Of a stretch of DNA of 64,000 bases, positions 1-11,758 are shown one piece after another (the stretch's first letter is position 1; the number at the start of each line of letters is the position of its first letter). The position numbers and the translations under genes were made by a program. The notes below the pieces were generated by a model. That model made no database searches and was not told the origin of the DNA. It worked only from the letters and a program-made list of their open reading frames with translations. Source of the stretch: Sambucus nigra (lineage: Eukaryota > Streptophyta > Magnoliopsida > Dipsacales > Adoxaceae); assembly GCA_949130495.1 (NCBI GenBank), contig CASBWL010000047.1, forward strand, positions 1,426,001 through 1,490,000, read 5' to 3'.

Positions 1-843
1 TATCACTGCTTTTTTAAAAGTTGTTTGATAAAAAAATCTTTTGCTTCTGTCAAAATTGTTTTTTATTGTTACAAACATCTTTTTGCTAAAAAAAATGTGT
101 TTTCTTTTGTTTTTGTTGTGTCGTGTCATATGTGTCGGTTGAGATATGCTGACATGACGTGTTCGATTGGTAATTGTCTTATGAACGTGGGGTCACGCCA
201 GTGATAATAACCAGTGTCACGATCGCCACAATACATTTTTTAAAAATACATATAGTTGTTGCCTTCTAAAAAAAAGAGGAAAATGTAGTTTTAACGAAAA
301 CCAAACAAAAATAAATAAAAAATATTTTCAGCAAAATACATTTTTTTAACTAGTTTAAACACAAAAAATAGTTCTTAACAAAAAAAAACAGCTTGACCGA
401 AACATAAAAACACGTTTTTTATCAGAGTAAAAAAAAGTTTGACCCAAGAAAAACAAGTTTGAAACATGTCAACATCAATTTATATGTGTCGATCGCGACA
501 CTGGTTATTGTTTGCGGATCGCAACACGTGATGTTAGTGTATCGCAACTGACATAAATGACACGACACGACATGACAAAAACAAAAGTAAAACATTTTTT
601 TAGCAAAAATCGTTCTTATGAATAAAAAACAATTTTGACAAATATAATAGATTTTTTTAAACAAAATAGTGTTTCTTAAACAAGTTTTAACACAAAAAAT
701 AGATTTTAGGGATAAAAAAAGAACAACTTTATCGAAAATAAATAAATAACATTTTTTATCAAAATAAAAAAATGTTTTACAATCGATTTGTTAGGGCCAC
801 TACCGTGATCCCACATCCATTAAATGATGCGGATCTGCGCCGG
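1..843. repeat. Foldback (imperfect inverted repeat), unit 1; left end outside window
   Basis: Left-arm sequence (about 1-235) is the approximate reverse complement of the right arm (about 470-843). Anchors are TTTTTGTTGTGTCGTGTCAT on the left against ATGACACGACACGACATGAC on the right, and GTGTCACGATCGCCACA against TGTCGATCGCGACAC. The outer GATCCGCATC part of the left arm lies upstream of the window. The intervening ~235 bp is A-rich. Confidence 0.7.
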
Positions 844-889
844 TGACAATAACCGCTGCCTACAACACGAACATGTCTAAATGAAAAAT

Positions 890-1310
890 GGCATAATGGG
901 AACTCTTATTTCGGCAAAAAATATATATTTTGTATTGTGTCGTATTTTAATTGATTCATGCTCATCTAAATAAAATAAGAATTTGTGTTACCGTGTTTCA
1001 TTTTTAATTGGTCGTGTTAGTGTTAGGTACAAAAATGTGAAGGTCATGTTCTGTTTTAATTGGTTCGTAACCGTGTTAGATAAATAAAAAAATGTATATT
1101 TCGTACTGTGTTGCATTTTATTTGATTCATACTCATGTTTAAAAAAAATAGGAATTGATGTTGTCTCGTGTTATTTTTAAATGGTCGTGTCTATGTTTGG
1201 TAAATAAAAATGAAGGTCGTATTCTAATTTAATTTTTTCTAGATCGTGTTAGATAAATAAAATAAAAATCTTATTGTGACATATTTTAATTGAGTCTTCT
1301 TCATATTTAG
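890..1310. repeat. Degenerate GT-rich tandem repeats, unit 1
   Basis: Variants of TTTTAATTGGTTCGTGTTAG followed by GTTAGATAAATAAAAATG recur about every 60-80 bp. Homology between repeats is loose. No ORF is supported. Confidence 0.6.
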
Positions 1311-2029
1311 AGATTAATTTATAATATTTTAAAATTATTTATTTGAAATTAAAATGAAAATTAGAATAACAGAGAAAATATTAGTTATGATTAAAATTTT
1401 GTCATTAAACTCCAATCAATCCAACAAGATAAATAAAGAAGATAAATTATTATGACAAATCATCTTGTTCTAAATGTAAGTGGCATGCCATGTCAGCCAG
1501 TTGAGTTAGGCGGTAAGCTTTTGCCAGTACATAAAGCAATTTCTCTAAATGAAAAATATCACAAATATTTTTTATACAATATAAAATTATATCTCAAAAC
1601 TATTTTTTTCCTAGGTAGATTGTGAAAAAAATTTAATTATGCATTACGTAATTTAATTAAGACATTAGTAAAAGAATAACTACACGCAGATTGCATCGTT
1701 ATTAAAAAAAAGTTTCCAACAAAGAAATAAAGCTTAAAAAATACAAACCAAATAAATCTTGAGTCAGAGACAAAGTTATTAACATGTAGTAAATTCATGT
1801 AATATTAGAGAATGGGAACACAGATTCATAGCATCCATGTATTGAAACAGATCCAAACCAAAATTGCCCAAAAATACAAATATGCTCTTACTCATTTCAA
1901 AAACTTATTATCCCACGAACACCATTTCAATCATTGACACCAAACCCAAATACATTTCCCACCACTTTATTCATATATAAAATATAAATATATAAGCTAG
2001 CCTTGGATCATAGAAGCACCCATGCCGCA

Positions 2030-2494
2030 TCAAATACCGAATTCAACGGGTTCCTCTTTGTCAAGTTTCAATTCATCATTTTCCTCTTTGATCTCATTCT
2101 TCATAGTTTCATTTCCAATCATTTCATCTACCTTCAAATTTTCTTCATTTTCGGACACTGCCAACTCATCTTTTTTATTAGTCGCGCCATCTTTTTTCCC
2201 AATCATAGCATTTTTTTCATTCTCCTCCATAACCAACCCCTCATTTTTTATAGGCACTCCATCTTTTTTCTCAATGATTTCATTTTCTTTATTTTCAATA
2301 TGCACATCCACTTTTGCCTCAATCGTAGATTTGTCCTCATACGTGGGCATGAGTTCCTTATTCTCAATAGCAACTTCATTTTGGTTGGTTTCTTTGAGAT
2401 TCTTATTTTCTCCTTCTTTTGGCATGACCTCCTCATCTATATTGAAGTTTGACACATTCACCTCATTTGAACGGCAATAGTTGTTTTTCTCCAA
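2030..2494 (-). pseudogene. Lys/Glu/Asn-rich small protein gene, copy 1 (start codon lost)
   Basis: Reading frame of 154 codons ending in TGA at 2030-2032. I do not recognise the protein. It is highly charged (K, E, N, D), has no predicted membrane segment or signal peptide, and is probably disordered. An imperfect ~24-residue internal repeat centres on the two KKDG motifs. In siblings the frame begins with ATG; here that codon is TTG, directly preceded by an in-frame TAG. The first in-frame ATG is codon 24 (2423-2425), which would give 131 residues. A TATA box (2571-2578) and an AATAAA signal (1966-1971, minus strand) flank the frame as in a pol II gene. Plus-strand ORFs over the same bases are by-products of the purine-rich coding strand. 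Confidence 0.55.
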
Positions 2495-2570
2495 CTATGC
2501 TCTCTAAACTCACAAAGAACAATAATAAAATATTGGCCAAAGGGATATGTAGAATCGATGTGCGTAGGTT

Positions 2571-2665
2571 TATTTATAAAAACAGTTAGCCCTTTTGCCT
2601 TCTCTTAACTATAATACATATCAAAATAGTTAGCCCTTTTGCATTCTCTTAACTTTAATGCATAT
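2571..2665 (-). promoter_or_regulatory. Putative pol II promoter of copy 1: TATA box plus duplicated upstream element
   Basis: On the minus strand TATAAATA (2571-2578) is preceded directly by two direct repeats of about 38-44 bp (2584-2621 and 2628-2665), each containing GCAAAAGGGCTAACT. The nearer repeat almost touches the TATA box. The normal start codon lies ~77 bp downstream. Inferred from sequence only. Confidence 0.5.
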
Positions 2666-2932
2666 GGGTAGAAAACCAACAAGTTAACATTTGAGAGAAA
2701 TGTAAGATTTCGAAAGCCAAAAGGTTATTCGTAATTGAGTAAATCGCTTTATTTTGAAGCGGGAATGACTATAGACGTCTTAGTGGGCACTCTTTTTTAT
2801 CAGGGGCATTATATATTTTTTTAATTAATTCAATCATATATTATTTGACAATTGATTAAATATAACTTTTATTATGAAGACATTACAATTGTTTTACTAA
2901 CTTTAGATGCTATTTAATAACGACTAGTTTTA

Positions 2933-3146
2933 AACCCTGCGCGATGCACGGATGGAAATATGAAGAAATGTAGTTTCATTTTTCATGGCCATGGTTAAAA
3001 TATTCTTTAATATTAAATAGTTCATTGAATTTCTTATAAAAACATTGTAATGATATTGCTTTTTAGTTTTTATTTCAGAATTAAATCTCATATAAATCTT
3101 TGAATTTGATAAACTCGGCTATGCATCGTGTGGCCTGCATACTAGT
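2933..3146. repeat. MITE-like segment, unit 1
   Basis: A ~214 bp AT-rich segment bounded by ACTAGTTTTAAACCCTGCGC on one side and CATCGTGTGGCCTGCATACT on the other. The two ends form an imperfect inverted repeat (ACTAGT and CGATGC parts match). No ORF. Superfamily not identified. Confidence 0.3.
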
Positions 3147-4568
3147 ATTTACTATTTTCCGACTCAAAATATGTGCCCTTAAGTGCACAAATTATTATTT
3201 TCCTTATAGGGTAAATTTCAATTACACCTAATTTTCTTTCCAAAAAGATTACCACAAATTTATGTCTACATTATGAAAATACGTGAAGATAAAATTGAAA
3301 TATCCTATGTACACTAATGAAATTCTTAAACCCCAAAAGATACCAAAAAGTATAATAAGTCGAAGAAGATAATATTTTACTGTATTTTGGAGGTGAGACT
3401 CAATAAACAAACATTAAATTCATACAATATAGAATGGGAGCGTTATATTTCTCTTTCATAAAGTCATGGGTTTTGATATGTACCTTGTTTGTATGACACT
3501 TGTGAATAAAGATACCACTTGTACATATCAGCTAGTTTCGTATAAATGTATTGTTTTCGCCAAAAAGAATATGGCAACTACAAAAATTGAGTTTTTAGAC
3601 TCGTTAGGAATTATATTTGGAAAATAAACCGTCGACAAAGAGTAATTAGACTGGTTGTTAGCAAATTCGTGTCAAAATCACCTTGACTAAGTCCAAACTC
3701 ACTAAGGCTTCGGTATTTTACATATCATGTCCTATCAGGTTTGTATTTTGTTTGGGCCATGTTCATATCATTTTGTTACGGGTCATATCATGTAGTTATA
3801 GTAAAAAATTAATCAAAACTTGGTTCGATAAGTTATCGTCTGTTTCAGATCCATCAATTAGGAATTCGATTTGGTCATGGCTCCACCCAAACCAGTTAAA
3901 AAAGTGATAGGATAATGTCTTGGGAATGGGTGGTATCTCAATATGCTTCTCTTACTATTAAGGCAACATGGTTCACACATCAAAATAATAAAAATTAGTG
4001 CACGTTTGTTTTATGTTCCACACTATAAAACATTCCAAAAACACCATAATATGAAGTGTGACGCAACAATTTCTCAGTTAATCTCAGCAACAAGTCAGAA
4101 GTAAAGGAGTTAGTTTTCAAACATCTAACAACAATTTGAAAGGGTGTAATATCTCATCAAACTACCCAAAATGAAATGAAGGAGAAGTTACACATATCAT
4201 ATCACATTATCTTGAATTATACTAATCAGATAGAAAAAGTATGAAATAAGGAAATATCGGAATGATGGCTTTGTATCAAAAAATATATTTGTGACATAGC
4301 ATAACTATCAAAAAACAATTTATTTTGTTTCAAATTTATGTAATGTTAAAGAAATATGTGTTATTGCTCTTTCCAAATACCATACAAACACTAAATAAAA
4401 AACCATTTTTGATAGCCTTTGGTTTTCTTAAGGCTCATAATATTTTTGGCTCTAATTTCACATATATATTTATTTTAACTTATAAGTTATGATAGCCCAA
4501 ACAGAATTTGTCTAGTATTAATATTATTGTACTTATTTTAAATTTCCAACTCACCCATTTAATTTGAT

Positions 4569-4850
4569 CTAATTATAAAATTGGGCATGATCAACGGAAA
4601 TAATGGAATAAAAAATGATCGAAAAGTGAAGCTTCATATCTGTATTCCAATGATATATGGTTAGATCCATTTGACCTATTTGATTAAAAAGAGGAATGCT
4701 ATAGGAACCGGCTAAATGCATCGGAATACCCCCACTGGTTGATGTGGCTAACTGAGTTGGCAAGCACCCATGCAAGAAAATAAGCCTAAACCAAGAGAAA
4801 TGTTTCTTGCATGGCCCGATGATGATGTTTATCCAAACAACAACTTCCAT
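4569..4850 (-). CDS. Conserved small ORF of unknown function (93 codons), unit 1
   Basis: ATG-initiated frame of 93 codons, opening MEVVVWINIII and containing HFSWFRLI, LHGCLPTQLATS and GQMDLTIYHWN. Unlike the KE-rich ORF its composition is ordinary (several W, H, F, P). Open in all four units where the region is visible, although the spacer around it is full of stops. No TATA box at a normal distance and no family recognised. It could be a fossil fragment of a captured gene. Weakly supported. Confidence 0.25.
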   Translation of the reverse strand: MEVVVWINIIIGPCKKHFSWFRLIFLHGCLPTQLATSTSGGIPMHLAGSYSIPLFNQIGQMDLTIYHWNTDMKLHFSIIFYSIISVDHAQFYN

Positions 4851-5123
4851 TTGGGAGTTAAAAACACATCCAAGTCATTATTTTTTTGTTTGTAAAATAT
4901 AACTTTCAAGTTAAAAAAAACCAGTACAATCATAAATCATAAATACACGTTATATATAAATATATGTAACAAAACATATGTTAAAATTATGTTTTAAAAT
5001 TAGATAAGACAAGACACGAAATCATTTTTTTTACTTAACACAAACCAATTAAAAAGTTACACAATGCGATTATGAATCATCTAGTTTTTAACAAATAAGA
5101 TCACGATCCGAATAATAAAGCGA

Positions 5124-6046
5124 GTGCGGATCCGCATCATTTAATGGATCTGGGTTGGTGCCCCAAATCGGTTTTAAAACTATTTTTTTTTTATTATCAC
5201 TTCTTTTTTAAAAGTTGTTTGATAAAAAAATCTTTTGCTTCTGTCAAAATTGTTTTTTATTGTTACAAACATTTTTTTTCTAAAAAAAATGTTTTTTCTT
5301 TTGTTTTTGTTGTGTCGTGTCATATGTGTCGGTTGAGATATGCTGACATGACGTGTTCAATTGGTAATTGTCTTATGAACGTGGGGTCACGCCAGCAATA
5401 ATAACCTGTGTCACGATCGCCACAATACATTTTTTAAAAATACATATAGTTGTTGCCTTCTAAAAAAAAGAGGAAAATGCAGTTTTAACGAAAACCAAAC
5501 AAAAATAAATAAAAAATATTTTCAGCAAAATACATTTTTTTAACTAGTTTAAACACAAAAAAATACTTCTTAACCCAAAAAAAAGACAGCTTGATCGAAA
5601 CATAAAAACACATTTTTTATCAAAGTAAAAAAAGTCTTACCCAAGAAAAACAAGTTTGAAACATGTCAACATCAATTTATATGTGTCGATCGCGACACTG
5701 GTTATTGTTTGCGGATCGTAACACGTGATGTTAGTGTATCGCAACTGACACAAATGACACGACACGACACGACCTGACAAAAACAAAAGAAAAACATTTT
5801 TTTTAGCAAAAATCGTTCTTATGAATAAAAAACAATTTTGGCAAATATAATAGTTTTTTTTAAAGAAAATAGGGTTTCTTAAACTAGTTTTAACACAAAA
5901 AATAGATTTTAGGGAGAAAAAAAGAACAACTTTATCGAAAATAAATAAATAACAATTTTTATCAAAATAAAAAAAGTTTTAAAATCGATTTGTTAGTGCC
6001 ACTACCGCGATCCCACATCCATTAAATGATGCGGATCCGCGCCGGC
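5124..6046. repeat. Foldback (imperfect inverted repeat), unit 1/2 junction
   Basis: The outer arms are visible here: GCGGATCCGCATCATTTAAT on the left and ATTAAATGATGCGGATCCGC on the right are exact reverse complements, about 880 bp apart. Inner arm segments (5290-5430 and 5675-5795) also pair with mismatches and small gaps. The short ORFs found here are low-complexity by-products. Confidence 0.78.
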
Positions 6047-6109
6047 GACAATAACCGCTGCCTACAACACGAACATGTCTAAATGAAAAATGGCATAATG
6101 GGAACTCTT

Positions 6110-6530
6110 ATTTAGGCGAAAAATATATATTTTGTATTGTGTCCTATTTTAATTGATTCGTGCTCATCTAAATAAAAATAAGAATTTGTGTTACCCTGTT
6201 TCATTTTAAATTGGTCGTGTTAGTGTTAGGTTAAAAAATGTGAAGGTCATGTTCTGTTTTAATTGGTTTGTAACAGTGTTAGATAAATAAAAAAATGTAT
6301 ATTTCGTATTGTGTTGCATTTTATTTGATTCATGTTCATGTTTAAAAAAATAGGAATTGATGTTGTCTCGTGTTATTTTTAAATGGCCGTGTCTGTGTTT
6401 GGTAAATAAAAATGAAGGTCATATTCTAATTTAATTATTTCGAGATCGTGTTAGATAAATAAAATAAAAATCTTGTCGTGTCATATTTTAATTGAGTCTT
6501 TTTCATATTTAGAGATTAATTTATAATATT
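6110..6530. repeat. Degenerate GT-rich tandem repeats, unit 2
   Basis: Same block as at 890-1310, with the TTTTAATTGGTTTGTAACAG and GTTAGATAAATAAAA words repeated. Confidence 0.6.
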
Positions 6531-7217
6531 TTAAAATTATTTATTTGAAATTAAATGAAAATTAGAATAACAGAGAAAATATTAGTTATGATTAAATTTT
6601 TGTCCATTAAACTCCAATCAATCCAACAAGATAAATAAAGAAGATAAATTATTATGACAAATCATCTTGTTCTAAATTGAACTAGCATGCCATGTCATCC
6701 AGTTGAGTTAGGTGGTAAGCTTTTGCCGGTACATAAAGCAATTTCTCTAAATGAAAAATATCACAAATATTTTTTATACAATATAAAAATTCATCTCAAA
6801 ACTATTTTTTTCCAAGGTAGATTGTGAAAAAAAATTAATCATGCATTACGTAATTTAATTCAGACATTAGTAAAAGAATAACTACACGCAGATTGCATCG
6901 TTATTAAAAAAAAGTTTCCAACAAAAAAATACAAACCAAATAAATCTTGAGCCAGGGAGAAAGTTAATAACATGTAGTAAATTCATGTAATATTAGACAT
7001 TGGGAAGAGAGAATCATAAAATCCATGTATTAAAACAGATCCAAACAACAATTGCCCAAAAATACAAATATGCTCTTACCCATTTCAAAAATTTATTATC
7101 CCACGAACACCATTTCAATCATTGACACCAAACCCAAATACGTTTCCCACCATGTTATTCATATATAAAATATAAATATATAAGCTAGCCTTGGATAATA
7201 GAAGCGCCCATGCCGCA

Positions 7218-7683
7218 TCAAATACCGACTTCCACGGGTTCCTCTTTGTTAAGATTCAATTCATCATTTCCCTCTTTCATCTCATTCTTCATAGTTTCAT
7301 TTCCAATCATTTCATCTACCTTCAAATTTTCTTCATTTTCGGACACTGCCAACTCATCTTTTTTATCAATCGCGCCATCTTCTTTCAATATCATAGCATT
7401 TTTTTCATTCTCCTCCATAACCAACCCCTCATTTTTATATAGGCACTCCATCTTTTTTCTCAATGATTTCATTTTCTTTATTTTCAATATGCACATCCTC
7501 TTTTGCCTCAATCTTAGATTTTTCCTCATACGTGGGCATGAGTTCCTTATTCTCAATAGCAACTTCATTTTGGTTGGTTTCTTTGGGATTCTTATTTTCC
7601 CCTTTTTTTGGCATGACCTCCTCATCTATCTTGAAGTTTGACACATTCACCTCATTTGAACGACAATAGTTGTTTCTCTCCAT
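7218..7683 (-). pseudogene. Lys/Glu/Asn-rich small protein gene, copy 2 (frameshifted)
   Basis: The ATG start is present (7681-7683) and the frame matches the siblings for about 82 codons, through KKDGVPI. One extra base in an A/T run at about 7430-7440 then shifts the frame to a stop at 7435. The rest of the sibling-like protein continues in the next frame down to 7218. The downstream poly(A) signal found in siblings reads AATAAC here. The TATA box (7760-7767) is intact. Unknown function; most likely a dead copy. Confidence 0.6.
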
Positions 7684-7759
7684 CTAAGCTCTCTTAACTC
7701 ACAAAGAACAATAATAAAATGTTGGCCAAATGGATATGTAGAATCGATGTGCGTAGGCT

Positions 7760-7856
7760 TATTTATAAAAACAGTTAGCCCTTTTGCATTCTCTTAACTT
7801 TAATACATATTAAAATAGTTTGCCCTTTTGCATTCTCTTAACTTTAATGCATATGG
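7760..7856 (-). promoter_or_regulatory. Putative promoter of copy 2
   Basis: TATAAATA at 7760-7767 (minus strand) with the same two GCAAAAGGGC-containing direct repeats upstream. The second repeat reads AAAGGGCAAACT instead of AAAGGGCTAACT. Confidence 0.48.
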
Positions 7857-8111
7857 GTGGAAGACCAACAAGTTAACGTTTGAGAGAAATGTAAGATTTG
7901 GAAAACCAAAAGGTTATTCGTAATTGAGTAAATCGCTTTATTTTGAAGAGGGAATGACTATAGACGTCTTAGTGGGCACTCTTTTTTATCAGGGGCGTTA
8001 TATATTTTTTTAATTAATTCAATCATATAATATTTGACAATTGATTAAATATAACTTTTATTCTGAAGACATTACAGTTGTTTTACTAACTTTAGATGCT
8101 ATTTACTAACG

Positions 8112-8336
8112 ACTAGTTTTAAACCCTGCGCGATGCACGGATGGAAATATGAAGAAATGTAGTTTCATTTTTTCATGGCCATGGTTAAAATACTCTTTAA
8201 TATTAAACAGTTCATTAAATTTCTTATAAAAACATTGTAATGATATTGCTTTTTAATTTTTATTTCAGAATTAAATCTCATTTAAATCTTAGAATTTGAT
8301 AAACTTGGCTACGCATCGTGTGGCCTGCATACTAGT
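8112..8336. repeat. MITE-like segment, unit 2
   Basis: Same segment as in unit 1, ends ACTAGT...ACTAGT, with CTGCGCGATGC at one end and GCATCGTGTGG at the other. Confidence 0.3.
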
Positions 8337-9354
8337 ATTTACTATTTTGAGACTCAAAATATGTGCCCTAAGTGCACAAATATTTATTTTCCTTATAGGG
8401 TAAATTTCAATTACAACTAACTCTTTTTCCAAAAAGATTACCACAAATTTATGTCTACATTATGAAAATACGTGAAGATAAAATTGAAATATCCTATGTA
8501 CAATAATGAAATTCTTAAACCCCAAAAGATACCAAAAAGTATAATAAGTCGAAGAAGATAATATTTTACTGTATTTTGGAGGTGAGACTCAATAAACCAA
8601 CATTAAATTCATACAATATAGAATGGGAGCGTTATATTTCTCTTTCATAAAGTCATGGGTTTTGATATGTACCTTGTTTGTATGAGACTTGTGAATAAAG
8701 ATACCACTTGTACATATCAGCTAGTTTCATTTAAATCTACTATTTTCGAAAAAAAGAATATGGCAACTACAAAAATTGAGTTTTTAGACTCGTTAGGAAT
8801 TATATTTGGAAAATAAACCGTCGACAAAGAGTAATTAGACTCGTTGTTAGAAAATTCGTGTCAAAATCACCTTCACTAAGTCCAAACTCACTAAGCCTTC
8901 GGTATTTTACATATCATGTCTGTAACAACCCGCCCTTTTGGAGACAATTAAATTCCCTAATTATGTATAAATTGGCAATTTGGGAATTTTCCTAAATAGT
9001 AATTTTTGGGATTTTCGAGGATTAAATGATTTTCGAAGGATGTTGTGATTATTTTTGGGACTATATAGGTAGAAATAATTTAATTATATGTCGTCGTTGA
9101 GTAAAGCGACACGAGGTAAGATTTTTAATTAGAAAACCCGCATTTATTTATTTTGGGTTGGAATAGTGATTTGCGGTCAAGTACCTCGGACGGGAATTTC
9201 AATTGCGCCGTGAGTCTCGGAATGTTCTAGATAGTCGGAAAAGACTGTCCGATTGTCGAAAATGAGTTTCGGGTAATTTTAGAGGTAAAAGTAACTCGTA
9301 ATTGGGTAAACGAGTCGTTTTTAGGTTTTAAGGGGTATAACCCTTTTCTTCTTT

Positions 9355-9527
9355 TTTAAAGAGGGAGAAAGGGGAAGAAAAGAAGAAAGAGAGAAAGGAA
9401 AGAAAGAAAAGAGAGAGAAGAGAGAGAGGAAGGAGAAAAGAGGAAGAAAAATGGAGATCTCGTGCCAACTCCGCCGGATTCGACTCGAGGACGTCGAATT
9501 TTATCCACGAGGCAAGTGTTTACTTGC
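9355..9527 (+). promoter_or_regulatory. GA-rich tract and GCAAGT stem-loop, element A 5' LTR
   Basis: About 90 bp of almost pure purine is followed by GAGGCAAGTGTTTACTTGC, in which GCAAGT (9512-9517) pairs with ACTTGC (9522-9527). AG|GCAAGT also equals the consensus of GC-type splice donors. Conserved in all four element families here. The 3' LTR copy has lost the pairing (AATTGC). Confidence 0.45.
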
Positions 9528-10173
9528 TTTATTTATCTTTTTCCATAAATATCTCATACCATAGTTTGGTATAAACAAACCCTAATGGTTTTGGGGTGGG
9601 TTATCGTGGATAAAACGGTTTTTTGGGAGTTAAAACAATTAAACCCCAATAATATTTCAATTTTGTGGAACTTAGGTTTTAACCTAAATTAACTTATGGT
9701 TTTGGGTTCTAGGATGTTTAGAACCCTTAATATATGTGTATTTGTAGTTGGTTGAGGTTGTTGGACGTTGGGTGAGGCGACAAAAGCTTGGGAGAAGCTT
9801 TAATGGCCGAAATCGTCTCGGAGAAAATGATGAATAGTAACCCGTCACTTTAGGGGGCCTTTTTGGCCAGGAAACGAATTGATTTAGCTTTCGGCCAAAA
9901 CAACAGAGTTGTAGATCTTTTCGATACGGTCGCGTGGGCGCTAACCGTGTATTTTTCTGATTTTTCTACGATTTGATATGATTTTTACAAGATAACAGCT
10001 CCGGGTTGAAATCATCAACTCGGAAATCAAATCGGGAATTGGAAAAATTACGGCTAGGATTAATTGCGTAGATGTTCGGGATAATTTTTGGGGTAGTTTA
10101 GAAACCCCAAAAATGAATTTGGGTTGTTGGATAAAAGAAATTGAGGAAAAATAATTTGGGAGACCTGGTGTGA

Positions 10174-10292
10174 CTGGTCGACCGCGCCCCTAAGGCCGGT
10201 TGACCGCGTCAAGGAGAAAGGGCCTAGTACTTTGTTTCGTAGGCTTATTTACAACCCGCGGTCGACCGGGGGTCTAGTACCAGTCGACCGGT
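10174..10292. repeat. GTCGAC palindrome cluster, element A 5' LTR
   Basis: Two pairs of short palindromes: TGGTCGACCGCG with GCCGGTTGACCGCG, then CCGCGGTCGACCGGG with CCAGTCGACCGGTG. Within each pair the cores are ~15-25 bp apart. Confidence 0.6.
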
Positions 10293-10793
10293 GCCCTGTT
10301 TTCAGCCCAAGATTTTGGAGATTAGGATTATTTCTCCTTTTTGAGTTTAATGTTTAAGGGCCTTCCACATTAGAGTATTATGGAGGGTTATGTCCTAAAG
10401 GACTTGAGGAATTGGGAATATATATATGTGTCTATTCAATTAGAATGAATTTTTATAATTGGAGATATCCAAACGAATCCGTAGATGGGATTTTGGTATA
10501 TATTACTTATTAAAGTAAGAAAATACTTTGGGTTTAGTATCATGCTTATATGAATGCATGATTATGATTCCTGGAGGGAATCTTTGGGATTATTGGTCAT
10601 CGGTAGATGCTATGGGCCATTATGGCCATCTGTATATTCTAGGAGGACTATATGGTATGTATATATTCTATGTGAATAAAGTATATATATATATATGTGA
10701 TATGATGTAAATGATTTTGAAAATATAAAAAAATTGAATATTTTCAAAATGGAAAGATAAATGATTTTCATAATTGATAAATTATGGTTACCC

Positions 10794-11056
10794 ACCTCCC
10801 TAAATCGCTATCATAAGGGAAGTTGCGCGCGTTGTGGTGAAGCCTTCCTGGCTATTGAGCAGGTTGGATATAGTCCCTAGGCTATATGGGCGTTTATTTG
10901 TTTACTGCGTTGGTTAGGGGATTCCGGTTGTGGTCCTGACTTTCCCGCAGGCATATGGCCGCTTCCCGACGTTGGTAGGTTCCCAGGTTGTCTTGTATAG
11001 ATAGGCCCTGGAAGATGATAGCCATTTAGGGGCGCGTCCAGTGGGCAAACACGGAG
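10794..11056 (+). promoter_or_regulatory. Conserved LTR block shared by A, B and C (A 5' LTR)
   Basis: The words CCTGGCTA, GGATATAGTCC, ATGGCCGCTTCCCGACG and CCCAGGTTGTCTT occur in the same order and spacing in the LTRs of A, B and C, although surrounding LTR sequence is unrelated or highly diverged. Function unknown. Confidence 0.45.
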
Positions 11057-11073
11057 GGGGGGGGGGGGTCTTA

Positions 11074-11412
11074 GTTTTATTAAAGCAATTTATGATAATA
11101 AATTGGCTTTAATTTACATTTCCTGAGTATAAAAAGGGAAATGGGATATAAAAGTTTGGCTTCGGTAACACTCCCGGATGGAAGAAGGGATGTGGAAGCA
11201 TGATTTGATCAAAGCATTTTCATGATAATGAAAATGGCTTTGGTTACATTTCCTGAGTGTAAAAAGGGAAATGGGATGACATATAATGGAAACGCATTTT
11301 TATGATAATAAAATTGGCTTTTAAAAGTATATGATTTGTTAAAGCAATTCATGATAATGAATTGGCTTTTATATTTACATTTCCTGAGTATAAAAAGGGA
11401 AATGGGAAGTTT
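11074..11412. repeat. Tandem stem-loop repeats, element A 5' LTR
   Basis: Four imperfect repeats, each with an inverted core such as CAATTCATGATAATGAATTG, most followed by CATTTCCTGAGTATAAAAAG and GGGAAATGGGA. Non-coding. Confidence 0.6.
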
Positions 11413-11545
11413 TGAGAAAAATGAAACTATTGATAAATACTTGATATATGAATCCTCAGTCCGGGAGATAGATCCGGATGGTTATGGTAAAATATGATTA
11501 TATATATATGGATGAATCGAGTACCGAGGGTCTAATGGATCTTGA

Positions 11546-11688
11546 CGATCGACCTTGCCGCATAGTAGTGTATCGGGGGGGTTCCTTGTTTGGATTTCGC
11601 TTTGCGAGACACCCCACGCACGAATATGGCAATGTGTTGAGACTGGGGAAAAGTTTAATCCTTAGTTCTCTAATATTATAAATGCGTA

Positions 11689-11758
<70 letters not shown>

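Larger units (their letters stand above)
1..5194. repeat. 5.2 kb tandem array, unit 1 (uninterrupted)
   Basis: The sequence at base 1 recurs almost unchanged at 5195, and the same landmarks follow in the same order: foldback, GT-rich repeats, 154-codon minus ORF, MITE-like segment, 93-codon minus ORF. The window starts inside the left foldback arm, so the unit boundary is arbitrary. Stretches 1320-1960 and 3150-4560 are AT-rich; I see no gene, RNA or clear repeat in them. Unit 1 resembles unit 2 more than units 3-5 in the ORF. Confidence 0.93.

Noticed and set aside
422..664. Minus-strand ORF of 80 codons in the foldback (and equivalents near 20104, 35486, 40632)
   Set aside because: Lies inside the inverted repeat, is low-complexity and varies in length between copies; better explained by the foldback.
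1320..1965. Possible RNA gene or ORF in the unit spacer
   Set aside because: No cloverleaf, no conserved frame and no promoter signature; AT-rich spacer only.
2003..2480. Two long plus-strand ORFs over the KE-rich gene (and equivalents near 7200, 21760, 37090, 42290)
   Set aside because: The minus strand is so purine-rich that plus-strand stops are rare in every frame. The encoded F/S/I-rich peptides have no promoter or homology signal of their own.
3683..3907. Plus-strand ORF of 74 codons in unit 1
   Set aside because: Absent or interrupted in units 2-5; no domain recognised.
5144..5401. Plus-strand ORF of 85 codons in the foldback
   Set aside because: Low-complexity F/K-rich translation of the arm, not kept in other units.
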